A DNA stretch of 64,000 nt from Algibacter amylolyticus. Lineage in GTDB: Bacteria; Bacteroidota; Bacteroidia; Flavobacteriales; Flavobacteriaceae. The stretch spans positions 149,900 to 213,899 of the forward strand of contig NZ_JACHGE010000007.1 of assembly GCF_014202225.1 (NCBI RefSeq). The letters are read 5' to 3'. Both the position numbers and the translations under genes were made by a program. Positions 19,183-28,583 of the stretch are shown piece after piece. Position 1 is the stretch's first letter, and each line of letters starts with the position of its first letter. The notes beneath the pieces were generated by a model. The model saw only the letters and a program-made list of their open reading frames with translations, made no database searches and was not told the origin of the DNA.

Positions 19183-19716
19183 ATGAATACTAATTTTAAT
19201 TTTGAAGTTTTAAAAAGCAAAATTGAATTTGCTGTTAAAACATGTTTTAAAGAAAACATTCAGAAATATGGTTCTGATATTTGTTCTTTTGCATTAATAA
19301 GTGATGATGGAGCAATGACTGTGGTTCCGTTTACAAATATTAAAACTCATTTAAAAAAAATGCAAGCTGAAAACCCAGAACAAAGGGATTACTATGAATT
19401 TGAACCAGCCGAATGGTTTACTTCTAATGGGGCTAATGAAGCATTCAATGCCATTTGTAAAATGGTGTCTTTGGAAATTGACAATGAAGAATTAGACTTC
19501 GAATATTTTAGAAATACCTTATTCGCATCATGCGTTGAAGTATTGGAGAAACTTCGAACCGAAGGTTTTTTTCAAAAAGAATTAGGAGAAAATTTGTTGG
19601 TACAGTTTAATATTTCGGATACAGATGAATCGAAAGACAATTTAATACATTGGACCAAACGACTTAATGATAGTACATATGCAAAACGTTATCAAGACTA
19701 TATAGCACAGCAATAA
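19183..19716 (+). CDS. DUF4303-like protein
   Basis: A 177-residue cytoplasmic protein. The segments YGSDICSFALISDDGAMTV and YYEFEPAEWF, followed by an alpha-helical second half with the conserved-looking FASCVEVLEKLRTEGFF, match my memory of DUF4303 proteins. The function of that family is not established; members often occur near toxin-immunity genes. Here the following gene resembles an immunity protein, and no toxin gene is visible. It starts right after the degenerate palindrome. Confidence 0.65.
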   Translation: MNTNFNFEVLKSKIEFAVKTCFKENIQKYGSDICSFALISDDGAMTVVPFTNIKTHLKKMQAENPEQRDYYEFEPAEWFTSNGANEAFNAICKMVSLEIDNEELDFEYFRNTLFASCVEVLEKLRTEGFFQKELGENLLVQFNISDTDESKDNLIHWTKRLNDSTYAKRYQDYIAQQ

Positions 19717-19775
19717 ACTTATAATATTTAACTATACTAGTACCTTACCTAGAGCAAACTAATTCCTTTTTAGGC

Positions 19776-20405
19776 ATGAACTATAAAATACTAGCCGATT
19801 CTAAATCGTTATACGAATTTGCAAACCAAAAAACATCTCAGGCTGTAATGGATGCTTTGATTTTTAATGGTAAAGAAACAACGTATAACTTTAATGAAAT
19901 TCTTTATATTCAAAATCAGAAAAACATTGAAGGCAACATAATAAGCACTATAGAAACGCCTGTATTAACTGTTGGTGGAAAGCTATTTATTTCTCAAAGT
20001 TTAAAAAACATTTTTGAAAAATACGATGTAATTGGCGAGTACTTTGAAGCACAAGTAAAAGCGAATGGTACCGCTTTTAATGAAGATTATTTTTTATTTA
20101 ACCCACTAATTGGTGCTAATTGTTTAGACTATAAAAATTCCACATATGATAAAATATATGATGACTGGAGTAAGATATTCAACATTTCTAAAATATCGCA
20201 CTTAAAAATTGAAGAGAATAAAATACTTAACAATGCACCCTTATTTTTTTTAGGACAATTTCCTTATAAAGAAAATGACAATCGCATTTTAGATAAAATT
20301 ATTTTTATCCGAGAAGATTTGGCAAAAGAAATTAAAGATGCTAAAATATTAGGTATTAATATTTTTGAAATTGAAAACTATAGCTACAATTGGAAATGGA
20401 TATAA
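19776..20405 (+). CDS. Imm11/DUF1629-like putative immunity protein
   Basis: A 209-residue cytoplasmic protein. The C-terminal half has the order of elements I associate with the Imm11 (MXAN_0049, DUF1629) immunity family: an FNPLIGANCLDYKNS block, a short strand, APLFFLGQF, a KIIFIREDLAKEI segment and a final LGINIFEIENY. Proteins of this family are thought to neutralise contact-dependent or polymorphic toxins. No cognate toxin is in the window, so it would be an orphan immunity gene. The assignment rests on pattern memory and is moderate at best. Confidence 0.55.
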   Translation: MNYKILADSKSLYEFANQKTSQAVMDALIFNGKETTYNFNEILYIQNQKNIEGNIISTIETPVLTVGGKLFISQSLKNIFEKYDVIGEYFEAQVKANGTAFNEDYFLFNPLIGANCLDYKNSTYDKIYDDWSKIFNISKISHLKIEENKILNNAPLFFLGQFPYKENDNRILDKIIFIREDLAKEIKDAKILGINIFEIENYSYNWKWI

Positions 20406-20443
20406 TTAAAATACAAACCCCAAACATTATTTTTATATAATAC

Positions 20444-20556
20444 ACCCGCGTTAGGGATTGCAAAGGAAAGCCCACAGCCTGACGCAGGAAGTGCGAGAAC
20501 TTGTAACGTAAAGCCCGACCCTTTTGGGGTAACCTGCGTGCCGGCAGGCAAGCGCC
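20444..20556 (+). repeat. Intergenic repeat family, copy C
   Basis: Begins CCCGCGTTAGGGATTG, continues GGAAAGCCCACAGCC and AAAGCCCGACCC, and ends AAGCGCC, matching copies A and B at 8746-9108 over the first half. It includes a GTGCCGGCA palindrome. Like those copies it lies between two convergent genes, here the Imm11-like gene and recQ. Confidence 0.8.
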
Positions 20557-20577
20557 CAACTTATTATTTATATGTTT

Positions 20578-22782
20578 TTAGTTTGCTACTTCGCTAATAA
20601 ATTTAATACGGTATAAACGTAGTTCTTCGTCGTCGTAATCGCCATCAAATTCCTCGATTGCTAAACCAATGCTATCGGTTTCTGATTCCATGAAATACTC
20701 GTGGATTTCTTCTTGCTGGTCCTCGTCTAGAATATCGTTTAACCAATAGTCTATATTTAGTTTTGTACCCGAAAACACAATGGCTTCCATTTCTTTTATA
20801 AACTCGGACATAGACATACCTTTAGATGACGAAATATCGTCTAGCGGCAATTTCCTGTCTATATTTTGAATGATGTATAGCTTATTTGCAGAGTTGGTTC
20901 CTGTAGATTTTACAACTAAATCGTCTGGTCGTGTAATATCGTTTTCCTCGACATATTTTTCAATAAAGGCCACAAAATCTTTTCCGTATTTTTTAGCTTT
21001 ACCCTCGCCAACTCCATGTACATTGGCCAACTCGGTTAAGTTTATTGGATATTTTAATGCCATATCCTCCAATGATGGATCTTGAAATATAACAAACGGC
21101 GGAACGCCTAACTTTTTTGCACTCTTTTTACGTAAATCTTTTAACATGCCCATTAAAACAGGGTCTGCAATGGCACCGCCTCCTTTTTGTGCTGTAATAA
21201 TGGTTCCGTCTTCTTGCTCGCCTTCGAAAATATGGTCTTCGGTCATCATGAAAGACTCCGGTTTTTTAGGGAATTCCCTACCCGATTCTGATAATTTAAT
21301 GACTCCGTAAGTTTCAATATCTTTTTTAAGATATCCTGCCACTAATACTTGCCTTAATAAGGCCATCCAGTATTTATTATCTTTATGTTTTCCGGCACCA
21401 AAAAACGGTTGTTCGTTTGTTTTATGAGAATTAATTAAGGCGTTTTCTTTACCTATTATAACGTTTACTAAATCTTTTGATTTATATTTTTCGTTGGTAT
21501 TAGCAATGGTTTCTAGCAGTAACTTAACATTATCTTTAGCTTCGACCTGCTTTTTAGGATGCCTTACATTATCATCCATTTCGCCACCTTCTCCGGTTTC
21601 ATTATCAAACTCTTCACCAAAATAGTGTAGTATAAATTTTCGTCTAGATATTGATGTTTCGGCAAAAGCAACAACTTCTTGCAATAAAGCTTGCCCAATT
21701 TCTTGTTCGGCAACCGGTTTTCCAGACATGAATTTCTCTAACTTTTCAATATCTTTATAAGCATAGTATGCTAAACAATGACCTTCGCCACCATCTCGTC
21801 CTGCACGACCTGTTTCTTGATAATAACTTTCTATACTTTTTGGAATATCATGATGGATTACAAAACGTACATCTGGTTTATCGATTCCCATACCAAAGGC
21901 AATGGTAGCCACAACCACATCTACATCTTCCATAAGGAATTTATCTTGATGGCTAGAACGCGTTTTGGCATCTAAACCTGCGTGATATGGCACTGCATTT
22001 ACACCATTTACTTGAAGCACTTGTGCTAGTTCCTCAACACGTTTTCTACTTAAACAATATACAATACCCGATTTACCTTCGTTCTTTTTAATGAATCGAA
22101 TAATATCGACATCTACATTTTTAGTTTTTGGGCGTACTTCGTAATATAAATTAGGCCTGTTAAAGGATGCTTTAAATGTTTTTGCATTGCCAATGCCTAA
22201 GTTTTTAATTATATCTTCTTGCACTTTAGGTGTTGCCGTAGCCGTAAGCCCTATAATTGGAATATTATCGCCTATACGTTTTATAATATGGCGTAGGTTT
22301 CTGTATTCTGGTCTAAAATCGTGTCCCCACTCACTAATACAGTGTGCCTCATCGATAGCCAAGAAAGAAATTTTTACGCTTCTTAAAAACTCGACATTCT
22401 CTTCTTTGGTTAAGGATTCTGGAGCGACATACAATAATTTAGTAACACCATTAACAATATCTTCTTTAACCTGCTTTATTTCGGTTTTATTTAAAGAAGA
22501 ATTTAGCACGTGAGCTACACCATTTTCTTTAGAAACACCTCTTATGGCATCTACCTGGTTTTTCATTAAAGCAATTAAAGGAGACACAACAATAGCTGTC
22601 CCTTCTTGCATTAATGCCGGTAATTGATAACATAATGATTTCCCTCCGCCTGTGGGCATTATTACAAATGTGTGTTGACCGTCTAATAAACTTTCGATAA
22701 CACCTTCTTGAAGCCCTTTGAACTTACTAAACCCAAAATATTTTTTTAGAGCAGCATGCAAGTCATTTTTAGATATTGACAT
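20578..22782 (-). CDS. recQ: ATP-dependent DNA helicase RecQ
   Basis: A 734-residue RecQ helicase acting in recombination and replication-fork repair. Walker A is MPTGGGKS (42-49) and the DEAH box is at 144-147 within IDEAHCISEWGHDFRPEYR. Helicase motif VI is seen in YYQETGRAGRDG. After the helicase core come an RQC-like winged-helix region, an HRDC domain (near LGVPPFVIFQDPSLEDMA) and an extra C-terminal stretch of about 100 residues, including an acidic segment. All catalytic motifs are intact. It diverges from kdsD. Confidence 0.95.
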   Translation of the reverse strand: MSISKNDLHAALKKYFGFSKFKGLQEGVIESLLDGQHTFVIMPTGGGKSLCYQLPALMQEGTAIVVSPLIALMKNQVDAIRGVSKENGVAHVLNSSLNKTEIKQVKEDIVNGVTKLLYVAPESLTKEENVEFLRSVKISFLAIDEAHCISEWGHDFRPEYRNLRHIIKRIGDNIPIIGLTATATPKVQEDIIKNLGIGNAKTFKASFNRPNLYYEVRPKTKNVDVDIIRFIKKNEGKSGIVYCLSRKRVEELAQVLQVNGVNAVPYHAGLDAKTRSSHQDKFLMEDVDVVVATIAFGMGIDKPDVRFVIHHDIPKSIESYYQETGRAGRDGGEGHCLAYYAYKDIEKLEKFMSGKPVAEQEIGQALLQEVVAFAETSISRRKFILHYFGEEFDNETGEGGEMDDNVRHPKKQVEAKDNVKLLLETIANTNEKYKSKDLVNVIIGKENALINSHKTNEQPFFGAGKHKDNKYWMALLRQVLVAGYLKKDIETYGVIKLSESGREFPKKPESFMMTEDHIFEGEQEDGTIITAQKGGGAIADPVLMGMLKDLRKKSAKKLGVPPFVIFQDPSLEDMALKYPINLTELANVHGVGEGKAKKYGKDFVAFIEKYVEENDITRPDDLVVKSTGTNSANKLYIIQNIDRKLPLDDISSSKGMSMSEFIKEMEAIVFSGTKLNIDYWLNDILDEDQQEEIHEYFMESETDSIGLAIEEFDGDYDDEELRLYRIKFISEVAN

Positions 22783-22885
22783 GAATTGTTTTAAAATTAT
22801 TGTTTAATTATTTCTCTAACTAGTACATAAATCATGATTGTATAATTTCGTAAAACATTTAGAGAAGCCTCATATTTTTTTTCGT

Positions 22886-22893
22886 TAGTTTTG
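22886..22893 (+). promoter_or_regulatory. Candidate -7 box for the kdsD-tatC transcript
   Basis: TAGTTTTG is a full match to TAnnTTTG, about 90 bp before the kdsD start. No TTG is found at 19 bp upstream, so only half of the promoter is supported. The leader would be about 85 bases, AT-rich and without obvious structure. Confidence 0.35.
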
Positions 22894-22983
22894 TAACCAA
22901 TTTCCAAATTACAACAAAAAATCAATTTGATTAACATTAAAGATAATAAAATCTTTAAAAATCAACTCAAAAAACTATAAATT

Positions 22984-23949
22984 TTGAAAGATAAAAATGC
23001 CATTATTAAGATTGCTAAGCAAACTATTGAGATGGAAAGTAAGGCCATTTTAAACTTAGCGAGTTTAATAACAGATGATTTTGCAGAGGCTATACAGCTC
23101 ATTTACAAATCAAAAGGGCGCGTAATTATAACTGGCATAGGTAAGAGCGCCATAATAGCAAGTAAGATTGTAGCTACATTAAATTCTACTGGAACACCCG
23201 CAATTTTTATGCATGCTGCAGATGCCATTCATGGAGATTTAGGTTTAATTTTAAAAGATGATGTAGTTATTTGCATATCTAAAAGTGGGAATACTCCTGA
23301 AATTAAAGTGCTCGTGCCATTAATAAAAAGTGCAAAAAACAAAATGATTGCTATTACAGGCAATCCAGATTCGTTTTTAGGGCAACATGCTAACTATATT
23401 TTGAATGCTTATGTTGAAAAAGAAGCGTGCCCAAATAACTTAGCGCCCACTACAAGCACCACTGCGCAACTTGTAATTGGCGATGCACTAGCCGTTTGTT
23501 TATTGGGATTACGCGGATTTTCTAGTAACGATTTTGCCAAATACCATCCTGGTGGCGCATTAGGTAAAAAATTATACCTACGTGTGCAAGATATTAGTTC
23601 GGTTAACGAAAAGCCAAAGGTTGCTCCAGACACTAACATTAAAAATGTTATTGTTGAAATAACCGAAAAAATGCTAGGTGTTACAGCAGTTGTTGAAAAT
23701 GATAAAATCATAGGTATTATTACCGATGGTGATTTACGTAGAATGTTAAGCAAGGTTGATGATTTTTCTGGTTTAACAGCAAAAGATATTATGGGTAATA
23801 ACCCAAAACGTATTCAAGCGGAAGCTATGGCTATTGACGCTTTAGAACTTATGGAAAATAACGATATTTCGCAATTACTAGTTGAAGAAAACGGTAAATA
23901 TGCAGGCATTGTGCATTTACACGATTTAATTAAAGAAGGTATAATATAA
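22984..23949 (+). CDS. kdsD: Arabinose-5-phosphate isomerase (KpsF/GutQ family)
   Basis: Interconverts ribulose 5-phosphate and arabinose 5-phosphate, the first step of Kdo synthesis for lipopolysaccharide. The 321-residue protein has an N-terminal SIS domain with GIGKSAIIASKIVATLNSTG near 51-70 and the conserved HAADAIHGDLG block. Two CBS domains follow from about residue 205. The start is a TTG at 22984; the next in-frame ATG would remove the beginning of the SIS domain. It shares one base with the tatC start codon, so the two are coupled. Confidence 0.92.
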   Translation: MKDKNAIIKIAKQTIEMESKAILNLASLITDDFAEAIQLIYKSKGRVIITGIGKSAIIASKIVATLNSTGTPAIFMHAADAIHGDLGLILKDDVVICISKSGNTPEIKVLVPLIKSAKNKMIAITGNPDSFLGQHANYILNAYVEKEACPNNLAPTTSTTAQLVIGDALAVCLLGLRGFSSNDFAKYHPGGALGKKLYLRVQDISSVNEKPKVAPDTNIKNVIVEITEKMLGVTAVVENDKIIGIITDGDLRRMLSKVDDFSGLTAKDIMGNNPKRIQAEAMAIDALELMENNDISQLLVEENGKYAGIVHLHDLIKEGII

Positions 23950-24782
23950 TGGCGAAAAAGGATATAAATGAGATGTCTTTTTTAGATCATCTTGAAGATT
24001 TACGTTGGCACCTAATAAGAATCTGTTTAGCCGTAATAATTGTAGCTACGCTAGTATTTATTTTTAGCAGATTTGTTTTCGACAATATCATTTTCGCACC
24101 ATTAGACATGGGTTTTCCAACATATAGCATGTTGTGCGAAACGGCTAATTTTTTTGGTATGGACACCACGTTTTGTGCTAAAGAAATGCCCATGATATTA
24201 CAAAACCGGACCATGGCAGGCCAATTTTCTGCCGATATTTGGACAGCCATTTTAGGCGGTTTTATTATAGCTTTCCCTTATGTAATTTATCAGCTTTGGA
24301 AATTTATAAGCCCTGGTTTACATAGTAACGAGCGTAAACATTCGCGAGGGTTTATTATAATTTCATCCCTTTTGTTTTTTATTGGAGTCCTTTTTGGATA
24401 TTATATTGTTACGCCACTATCACTTAATTTTTTAGCTAATTACAGTATATCTACACGGGTAGATAATCAAATTGATATAAGTTCTTATATTGCTTTAGTG
24501 AGGTCTTCTGCCCTAGCTTCTGGTCTAATTTTCGAGCTGCCTATTATTATTTATTTTTTAACCAAAATAGGATTAGTAACACCACAGATATTAAGAAAAT
24601 ACAGAAAATATGCTTTGGTAATTGTACTTATCTTATCGGCAATTATAACGCCTCCAGATATTGCGAGTCAAGTTATAGTAGCCATTCCAATTTTAATATT
24701 ATACCAAGTAAGTATCTATATTTCTAAAATTGTAATTAGAAACCAGAAGCGAAAAGAAAAGCAAATAGCTAAAAAACAATAA
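23949..24782 (+). CDS. tatC: Twin-arginine translocase subunit TatC
   Basis: The large receptor subunit of the Tat system, which exports folded proteins across the inner membrane. The 277-residue protein has about six membrane helices and the N-terminal signature MSFLDHLEDLRWHLIR (residues 9-24), where TatC contacts the signal peptide. The first periplasmic loop is long, as is usual in Bacteroidota. Its ATG overlaps the kdsD stop codon by one base. No tatA gene is adjacent. Confidence 0.94.
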   Translation: MAKKDINEMSFLDHLEDLRWHLIRICLAVIIVATLVFIFSRFVFDNIIFAPLDMGFPTYSMLCETANFFGMDTTFCAKEMPMILQNRTMAGQFSADIWTAILGGFIIAFPYVIYQLWKFISPGLHSNERKHSRGFIIISSLLFFIGVLFGYYIVTPLSLNFLANYSISTRVDNQIDISSYIALVRSSALASGLIFELPIIIYFLTKIGLVTPQILRKYRKYALVIVLILSAIITPPDIASQVIVAIPILILYQVSIYISKIVIRNQKRKEKQIAKKQ

Positions 24783-24862
24783 AACGTTAATAAAGAATTA
24801 ATCAAGACGTTATCATAGTTGTATATGATTTTACTATTTTTAGCGTTCAGTATATAAAAAAT

Positions 24863-25603
24863 ATGATTTTAAGAGCCGAAAATTTAATGAAGTCCTATAG
24901 CGGACGAAAAGTTGTAAAAGATGTTTCTCTAGAAGTTAATCAAGGAGAAATTGTTGGTCTTTTAGGGCCTAACGGTGCTGGTAAAACAACCTCTTTTTAC
25001 ATGATTGTTGGTTTAATTAAACCAAATGGCGGTCATATATTTTTAGATAATACCGAAATTACCAAATACCCAATGTACAAACGTGCACAAAACGGTATTG
25101 GTTATTTGGCTCAAGAAGCTTCGGTATTTAGAAAATTAAGTATTGAAGATAATATTTTAAGCGTACTACAACTTACTAAGCTAAGTAAAAAGGAGCAGCT
25201 CATGAAAATGGAGTCGCTAATTGAAGAATTTAGTTTAGGTCATATTAGAAAAAGCCGTGGCGATTTATTGTCTGGTGGAGAACGTCGTAGAACAGAAATT
25301 GCTCGTGCCCTAGCAACCGATCCTAATTTTATTCTTTTAGATGAACCTTTTGCAGGGGTTGACCCTGTTGCTGTGGAAGATATTCAGCGTATTGTAGCAC
25401 AATTAACTAAAAAGAATATTGGTATCTTAATTACCGACCATAACGTGCAAGAAACACTTGCTATTACAGATAGAACATACTTAATGTTTGAAGGTAGTAT
25501 TCTTAAAGCCGGTGAACCTGAAGAATTAGCAAACGACGAAATGGTTCGTAAGGTGTACTTAGGTCAGAATTTCGAATTGCGTAAAAAGAAAATTCGCGAA
25601 TAG
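24863..25603 (+). CDS. lptB: LPS export ABC transporter ATP-binding protein LptB
   Basis: The cytoplasmic ATPase that powers extraction of lipopolysaccharide from the inner membrane with LptF and LptG. It is 246 residues, the usual length. Walker A is GPNGAGKTT (35-43), the signature is [16 protein letters not shown] with the ERRR variant characteristic of LptB, and Walker B with its glutamate is [13 protein letters not shown]. The H loop is [10 protein letters not shown]. It lies 80 bp after tatC; together with kdsD the three genes form an envelope-biogenesis group. Confidence 0.95.
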   Translation: MILRAENLMKSYSGRKVVKDVSLEVNQGEIVGLLGPNGAGKTTSFYMIVGLIKPNGGHIFLDNTEITKYPMYKRAQNGIGYLAQEASVFRKLSIEDNILSVLQLTKLSKKEQLMKMESLIEEFSLGHIRKSRGDLLSGGERRRTEIARALATDPNFILLDEPFAGVDPVAVEDIQRIVAQLTKKNIGILITDHNVQETLAITDRTYLMFEGSILKAGEPEELANDEMVRKVYLGQNFELRKKKIRE

Positions 25604-25745
25604 AGGCCCAACAGCTTTTTTAGTACTTAGAAATTATAGTTTAAGATGTATAGACGTTGAATAGCGATATGCTTTTAACGCAAACTAGCATTTGCAACAT
25701 TTAATTATGCAGTACGGATACAAAAATGGATATATACTAAACGTT

Positions 25746-26636
25746 TTACTTCTTCTTAAAAATCAACTTTTTTATACCCATAAAAATTTTCACAGCAATA
25801 AAAGCTGCTAACCCCACCAATAAACCTACTATAAAATCTCTTATAAAACTTGGTATAGTTTCTAAAAAATGATGTAAGAAATCAATATTATGAACAAAAA
25901 TACCACCAGCAACAAGCAGCAAAGCTATGGTACCTATTACAGATAAACTGCGTATTACCCAAGGCAAGGTATTAATAAGTAAATTGCCAAACATATAGGA
26001 GAAGCTCTTTTCGTTATCGTTAAGCTTTACCAGTTTTAAACCAAAATCGTCCATTCTAACAATTAATGCAACAATACCGTAAACACCAATAGTTGCAATA
26101 ATAGCAACAATAGACACGACAATAATTTGAAACAAAATTGGTCGTCCAATAACGGTTCCTAAGGCAATAATTACAATTTCAACCGAAAGAATAAAATCTG
26201 TAAAAATAGCCGACTTAACCTTTGCTTTTTCAGCAAGCATCATGTCTTCTTCAGATAAGTCAACCTGCTCAACTTCCTTTGTGGAAACCTCATCATGCTT
26301 TTCTGGTACAAAAAAGTGAAATATTTTTTCGAAACCTTCAAAAGCCAAATAAATACCGCCTAAAATTAATGCCAAAGTAACACCCCAGGGTGCAAATGCA
26401 CTTAATAAAAAGGCTATGGGAAGTATAATGAGTTTATTTAAGGCAGAACCTTTGGTAATTGCCCACAACACAGGTAATTCTCTTGATGCTAAAAACCCAG
26501 TAGCTTTTTCTGCATTTACGGCCAAATCATCACCTAAAATACCAGCTGTTTTTTTAGTTGAGATCTTGCTCATCACTACAACGTCGTCCATTAACGCTGC
26601 TATATCATCAAATAATGCAAAAAATCCTGAAGCCAT
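25746..26636 (-). CDS. DUF808 family membrane protein (YedI-like)
   Basis: A 296-residue inner-membrane protein with about seven hydrophobic segments. The opening MASGFFALFDDIAALMDDV and the KTAGILGDDLAVNA block are characteristic of DUF808. The family has no firmly established function. It starts 16 bp after the pssA stop on the same strand, so it is probably co-transcribed. A Lys-rich tail follows the last helix. Confidence 0.9.
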   Translation of the reverse strand: MASGFFALFDDIAALMDDVVVMSKISTKKTAGILGDDLAVNAEKATGFLASRELPVLWAITKGSALNKLIILPIAFLLSAFAPWGVTLALILGGIYLAFEGFEKIFHFFVPEKHDEVSTKEVEQVDLSEEDMMLAEKAKVKSAIFTDFILSVEIVIIALGTVIGRPILFQIIVVSIVAIIATIGVYGIVALIVRMDDFGLKLVKLNDNEKSFSYMFGNLLINTLPWVIRSLSVIGTIALLLVAGGIFVHNIDFLHHFLETIPSFIRDFIVGLLVGLAAFIAVKIFMGIKKLIFKKK

Positions 26637-26652
26637 AGTTGTATTATGTTTT

Positions 26653-27399
26653 TTATTTAGAAGTTAAATTGTCTAAAACAGACATTAAAATATATAGTAT
26701 TATAATTACCGGAATAGCTGCAAATTGTAAAACAATTAAAAGAACAGCACATAAAATTATAAAAATGTATCGTGTGGCATTTCCTTTAAAACCATAAGTT
26801 TTAAATTTTAAAGCAAATAATTTAATACCCGAATTAAGTAAGTAACAGCTTAAAAAAGTAAGCCCTAACAAAAACCATTTATTAAGAATTATACTATTTA
26901 TAGCATCGCTATTTTGAAACTCGATAATTAACGGTAGGGATATTATTAATAAAGCGTTTGCAGGTGTTGGCAAGCCTTTAAAATAAGTTTGTTGATCTTC
27001 GTCTATATTAAACTTAGCTAATCTGTATGCCGATGCAAGTGTTATTAATAACCCAAGCAATGGCAGTATTGGTAAATTAAAATCTATACCAAACGTATTT
27101 GCTTCCCAACTGTTATCTTGAGTTACACTGGTATCTAGCGTTAATATTAACAGCTTATACATAATAACGCCAGGAACCAAACCACTGGTTACCATATCGG
27201 CTAGTGAATCTAACTGTAAGCCTAATTCACTTTGTACATTTAACTTTCGAGCTGCAAAACCATCAAAAAAATCGAAAAACACACCAAGAAACACAAAAAT
27301 AGCAGCGGCTACAAAATTGCCATTAACAGCTAAAATTACTGCTATACAACCACACAATAAATTTAATAAGGTAAGTGCATTTGGTATTTGTTTTTTCAT
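26653..27399 (-). CDS. pssA: CDP-diacylglycerol--serine O-phosphatidyltransferase
   Basis: Makes phosphatidylserine, the precursor of phosphatidylethanolamine, in the inner membrane. The chosen start at 27399 gives 248 residues beginning MKKQIPNALTL; an upstream ATG would add 12 unlikely residues. The CDP-alcohol phosphotransferase motif D-G-x2-A-R-x8-G-x3-D-x3-D is complete: Asp46, Gly47, Ala50, Arg51, Gly60, Asp64 and Asp68. About seven membrane helices follow the usual pattern. A DUF808 gene follows after 16 bp. Confidence 0.92.
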   Translation of the reverse strand: MKKQIPNALTLLNLLCGCIAVILAVNGNFVAAAIFVFLGVFFDFFDGFAARKLNVQSELGLQLDSLADMVTSGLVPGVIMYKLLILTLDTSVTQDNSWEANTFGIDFNLPILPLLGLLITLASAYRLAKFNIDEDQQTYFKGLPTPANALLIISLPLIIEFQNSDAINSIILNKWFLLGLTFLSCYLLNSGIKLFALKFKTYGFKGNATRYIFIILCAVLLIVLQFAAIPVIIILYILMSVLDNLTSK

Positions 27400-27488
27400 A
27401 TTTAGCTCTTTTAAGATTGTAAAAATAGCAAACAATTTCCGTCTAAAACAATATCTATTACAAATTGAAGTTTTAAAGATTATAAATT

Positions 27489-28583
27489 ATGTGCATCTTT
27501 GTAAAAAAATTGCGATTGAGACTTTACATCACAACTATATTTTGTGTCTTAACTTCTACCCTATTTAGTCAAACTGTTAGAAAATATTCTAATGAGTTTA
27601 TGAATATTGGAGTTGATGCTGCGGCTTTGGGTATGAGCAGTGCAGTTACATCTCACACAGGCGATGTAAACTCAGGCTATTGGAACCCTGCAGGCCTTTT
27701 AAAGCTGGAGGACAATCAATTATCTTTAATGCACTCAAGCTACTTTGCTAACATAGCCAATTATGATTATGCGGCTTTTGCTATGCCTTTAGATGATAAT
27801 AGTGCCGTTGGAATTTCACTTATTCGTTTCGCGGTCGATGATATTTTAAATACCACACAGCTTATTGATGCCGATGGAAATATAAATTATGATCATATAA
27901 GTTTATTTTCTACTGCCGATTATGGTTTAACCTTCTCCTACGCTAGAGCCTTACCTCTTAAAGGGCTTAATTATGGTGTAAATGCTAAGGTAATTAGAAG
28001 AATTATTGGAGATTTTGCCTCTTCATGGGGATTTGGTTTAGATGTTGGTATTCAATTTGAAACCGATAACGGTTGGGAATTTGGTGTTATGGCTAGAGAC
28101 ATAACAACGACTTTTAATGCTTGGGCCATTGATGAAGAAGCCTTTGCAACGATTAGCGATGCTGTTGAAGGGCAAAACCAAGAATTACCAGAAAGTACAG
28201 AAATTACTATTCCTAAGCTTCAAATTGGAATTTCTAAGCTAGTCGACTTTAATTATGATTACACGCTTTTAACATCGGTAAACTTAAATGTTAGGTTTGA
28301 AGAAAACAACGATCTTATTTCTACATCATTTGCCAGTATTAATCCGGCGTTAGGTTTTGAATTTGGGTATATAGACATGGTTTATTTGCGTGGCGGACTA
28401 GGTAATTTTCAAAATGAAGAACAATTTGGAAATGAAGAATTAACCTTTCAACCTAGTTTTGGTTTAGGTTTTAAATATAATGGCATTCAAATTGATTATG
28501 CTTTTACCGATATTGGCGACCAAAGTGGAGCCTTATATTCCAATGTTTTTTCTTTAAAACTTGATTTTAGTATCTTTAGATAA
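27489..28583 (+). CDS. PorV/PorQ family outer-membrane protein
   Basis: A 364-residue protein with a signal peptide ending near TLFSQT and a body of amphipathic beta strands, as in outer-membrane barrels. The segment GVDAAALGMSSAVTSHTGDVNSGYWNPAGL (seen from about residue 36) is the hallmark of the PorV/PorQ family linked to the type IX secretion system. PorV itself shuttles cargo from the translocon to the attachment complex; this shorter relative is more like the proteins called PorV2, whose role is less clear. It shares one base with the start of the DUF4105 gene. Confidence 0.82.
   Translation: MCIFVKKLRLRLYITTIFCVLTSTLFSQTVRKYSNEFMNIGVDAAALGMSSAVTSHTGDVNSGYWNPAGLLKLEDNQLSLMHSSYFANIANYDYAAFAMPLDDNSAVGISLIRFAVDDILNTTQLIDADGNINYDHISLFSTADYGLTFSYARALPLKGLNYGVNAKVIRRIIGDFASSWGFGLDVGIQFETDNGWEFGVMARDITTTFNAWAIDEEAFATISDAVEGQNQELPESTEITIPKLQIGISKLVDFNYDYTLLTSVNLNVRFEENNDLISTSFASINPALGFEFGYIDMVYLRGGLGNFQNEEQFGNEELTFQPSFGLGFKYNGIQIDYAFTDIGDQSGALYSNVFSLKLDFSIFR

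Noticed and set aside
20356-20559. 67-codon open frame on the minus strand after the Imm11-like gene
   Set aside because: It runs through repeat copy C and the end of a better gene on the other strand; no protein-like pattern.
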